23,676 bases of DNA from Helcococcus bovis. GTDB taxonomy: Bacteria > Bacillota > Clostridia > Tissierellales > Peptoniphilaceae. Location: assembly GCF_046035435.1 (NCBI RefSeq), contig NZ_JBFNFH010000023.1. One strand, 5' to 3'. The position numbers were made by a program, and so were the translations under genes. Shown here in pieces: positions 22,448 to 23,676 of this stretch. The notes below the pieces were generated by a model. That model had not been told where the DNA came from, ran no database searches, and was given only the letters and a program-made list of their open reading frames with translations. Within the stretch, counting starts at the first letter, position 1. The number at the start of each line of letters is the position of its first letter.

Positions 22448-22827
22448 CTAAAAGATCCAACCATTAAGATCTCCATCTAAATAATCAAGTGCATATGCTG
22501 CTACTCCTCCAATACTTGTAAAGTTTGAAGCCCCATCAACAATAAGATTTGCTATTCTATTTGCAGAAAATGAAATTGAAAAACCCAAAACTTTTGTTGC
22601 TACTGTTTTACAGCTCCTGCAATTTTAGGTGCAAATTTTTTTATTAAACTTTGTGCAGCTTGTTTTCCTAAAAATTTTATCCCAGCAAGTGGAGCTAATG
22701 CAGGTATCGCAAGTAAAGCAATATCAAAACCTGCCGCTGCCAACCATCTTGGTACCCCACCCCCATCTAAATATTCCATCTCTTCTTGTTCTATCTCTAC
22801 ATAATTTTGTGGTAATACTAATTCCAT
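22448..22827 (-). pseudogene. Double-glycine-leader peptide 3, frameshifted
   Basis: The leader is the same 23 residues, followed by GVPRWLAAAGFDIALLAIPALAP. The reading frame stops at 22600 after KIAGAVKQ. In the next frame the sequence continues VATKVLGFSISFSANRIANL and ends AYALDYLDGDLNGWIF, matching the tails of peptides 1 and 2 (LDxxDGxxDGY). One base is missing near the run of four A at 22606-22609 (minus strand GTAAAACAG); with five A the product would be 126 residues, equal to peptide 2. The gene is therefore a recent one-base frameshift, an error in the sequence, or a slippage-controlled gene. Its RBS is AGGAGT, weaker than that of the other two. Confidence 0.8.
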
Positions 22828-22873
22828 ATTTTACTCCTATTTTTATTATTTTTTCTTTAAGTTAAATATAGTG

Positions 22874-22900
22874 CATTTGAAAATTAATTTATTTCAAATG
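22874..22900 (-). terminator. AT-rich inverted repeat between the 82-residue gene and peptide 3
   Basis: CATTTGAAA (22874-22882) and TTTCAAATG (22892-22900) pair perfectly with a 9-base loop. It lies 8 bases after the stop of the gene at 22908. No clean T-run follows, so it may be a weak terminator, or an operator for peptide 3, which lacks the TCATAAA block of the other two. Confidence 0.35.
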
Positions 22901-22907
22901 AAACTTT

Positions 22908-23156
22908 TTATTTATTTTTTAATAACTCTTTTAACAGCAAAACACTACTACTTATCGAAATACTTAAAAGCATCATAATTATTCGATTTTTATATTCAAC
23001 ATATTGAAAAAATTCTTTTATTTTATTTTGATCCATATTTTCTATAATATTCTTACTGTCCATTTTTGTTGAAAGTATATATGAAAAGATAAATACTACT
23101 GCTACAAGTATAAAGTATATAATATATACCTTTTTTATTTTTTTTAGTTTTACCAT
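22908..23156 (-). CDS. 82-residue two-helix membrane protein
   Basis: The protein starts with a strongly basic end (MVKLKKIKKVY), has helices at about 10-30 and 59-76, and a charged outer loop between them with DSKNIIENMDQNKIKEFFQY. AAGGGGG stands 5 bases before the ATG. It lies upstream of peptide 3 in the same direction. Size and topology fit an accessory or immunity protein of the peptide cluster, but there is no recognisable family, and it does not share the GFKxKxFS loop. Confidence 0.62.
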   Translation of the reverse strand: MVKLKKIKKVYIIYFILVAVVFIFSYILSTKMDSKNIIENMDQNKIKEFFQYVEYKNRIIMMLLSISISSSVLLLKELLKNK

Positions 23157-23168
23157 CTTGCCCCCTTA

Positions 23169-23209
23169 ATATGAATAATAATTAAAAATATTATTCATAT
23201 AAAATTATA
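23169..23209 (-). promoter_or_regulatory. Perfect 12-bp inverted repeat and TATAAT before the 82-residue gene
   Basis: ATATGAATAATA (23169-23180) and TATTATTCATAT (23189-23200) pair perfectly with an 8-base loop. On the minus strand TATAAT (23209-23204) lies just upstream of the dyad and the RBS just downstream. The dyad may be an operator or a leader hairpin; it could also be a weak terminator of the gene ending at 23230. Confidence 0.4.
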
Positions 23210-23229
23210 AATAATTCGTTAAATAAAAT

Positions 23230-23676
23230 TTAAAATTTATATATTGATGTTTTAGACTCTTCTAATGCATCCTTTACAATCGAATAATTACTTGCTAAAA
23301 ATAAATAGATTAGATTATTTGATATAAAAATATATGATATAATTCCTAAAATTGAATAAATTGACCAATAAAAATTAAACTTTATAATATTTATATCTTT
23401 TAATTTTAAAATTATAGTCTTAAACTTAATATTAAAATAATAATTAATAATAAAATAAGTTAATATACTTAAGATATTAAATCTTTCAAATAAATTGAGC
23501 GATATATTTATAAAAATACTGTATAAGATAAACATACTTAATACCTTATTTCTAAATTCGTCATAATTAGAATAAATTTTTCTATTTATATTATTAAAAT
23601 TAATTTTCATTTTATTAATATTATTTGATATTAATATTTCTATAATTAAATTTATAAGTAGCAATATAATATTAAA
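23230..23676 (-). CDS. Integral membrane protein of unknown function, 5' end outside window
   Basis: The frame is open to the right edge (148 codons seen) without a convincing start: the only early start codon is a TTG at 23664 with no ribosome site. At least four hydrophobic stretches are visible (about 1-14, 45-62, 68-80 and 103-130 of the visible part), and the end is SIVKDALEESKTSIYKF. The composition is extreme in Ile, Asn and Phe, reflecting high AT content. It may belong to the peptide cluster, for example as an export or immunity component, but this cannot be shown. Confidence 0.6.
   Translation of the reverse strand, partial: FNIILLLINLIIEILISNNINKMKINFNNINRKIYSNYDEFRNKVLSMFILYSIFINISLNLFERFNILSILTYFIINYYFNIKFKTIILKLKDINIIKFNFYWSIYSILGIISYIFISNNLIYLFLASNYSIVKDALEESKTSIYKF

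Noticed and set aside
22600..22615. Programmed ribosomal frameshift in peptide 3
   Set aside because: The A-run is only four bases, with no visible stimulatory stem and no slippery heptamer; a simple one-base loss is more likely.
20196..22827. Lanthipeptide or sactipeptide cluster
   Set aside because: The cores contain no cysteine and no modifying enzyme is present in the window.
22629..22865. Plus-strand open frame opposite peptide 3, with similar frames opposite peptides 1 and 2
   Set aside because: The shared segment is simply the complement of the conserved leader and RBS.

Overview
The window is AT-rich (about 30% GC by eye) and carries strong AGGAGG-type ribosome binding sites, lipobox lipoproteins and a large secreted surface protein with calcium-binding repeats. 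This fits a low-GC Gram-positive anaerobe. I lean towards the anaerobic cocci (Finegoldia/Peptoniphilus/Anaerococcus group), but that is inference from gene style and not a database match.

Layout. (1) 1-2646, minus: the N-terminal 882 codons of a large secreted surface protein that runs off the left edge. Its upstream region holds a perfect 12-bp inverted repeat overlapping a -10-like box and a 23-bp TA run. (2) 2818-4156: a decayed insertion sequence bounded by 30-bp inverted repeats (28/30 matching). Inside it a broken dnaX fragment is fused to the C-terminal end of a DDE transposase. The element cuts off a short ORF on the minus strand. (3) 4389-9658: a surface-glycan modification locus with a GtrA-like flippase, a GtrII-like protein, a GtrB-like polyprenol-phosphate glycosyltransferase and a multispanning GT-C-like protein. 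A DUF2975/XRE regulator pair sits in the middle. (4) 9648-9856: an array of a near-palindromic motif (three direct copies, two inverted) at 51-52 bp spacing between convergent genes. (5) 9884-16971, minus: one operon for uptake and breakdown of nucleosides, in transcription order BMP lipoprotein, ABC ATPase, two permeases, deoC, cdd, pdp. (6) 17108-20051, minus: an ABC-F ATPase followed by a second, diverged BMP lipoprotein. (7) 20089-20168: a GC-rich branched inverted repeat that probably terminates transcription. (8) 20196-23676, minus: a cluster of double-glycine-leader peptides resembling large class II bacteriocins.

How the genes fit together. The nucleoside operon is a complete route: lipoprotein capture, ABC import, deamination of cytidine, phosphorolysis of pyrimidine nucleosides and cleavage of deoxyribose-5-phosphate. 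The peptide cluster is the most novel part. Three paralogous precursors share a 23-residue leader that is nearly identical at DNA level, while their cores have diverged. Two of them overlap, by exactly 20 bp each, a small two-helix membrane protein that is probably its immunity partner; the ribosome binding site of the partner lies inside the conserved tail codons of the peptide gene. The third precursor is frameshifted by one base. Further small membrane proteins, one only 56 residues long, a possible antisense RNA and shared operator-like repeats complete the locus. No rRNA, tRNA or CRISPR array was seen.
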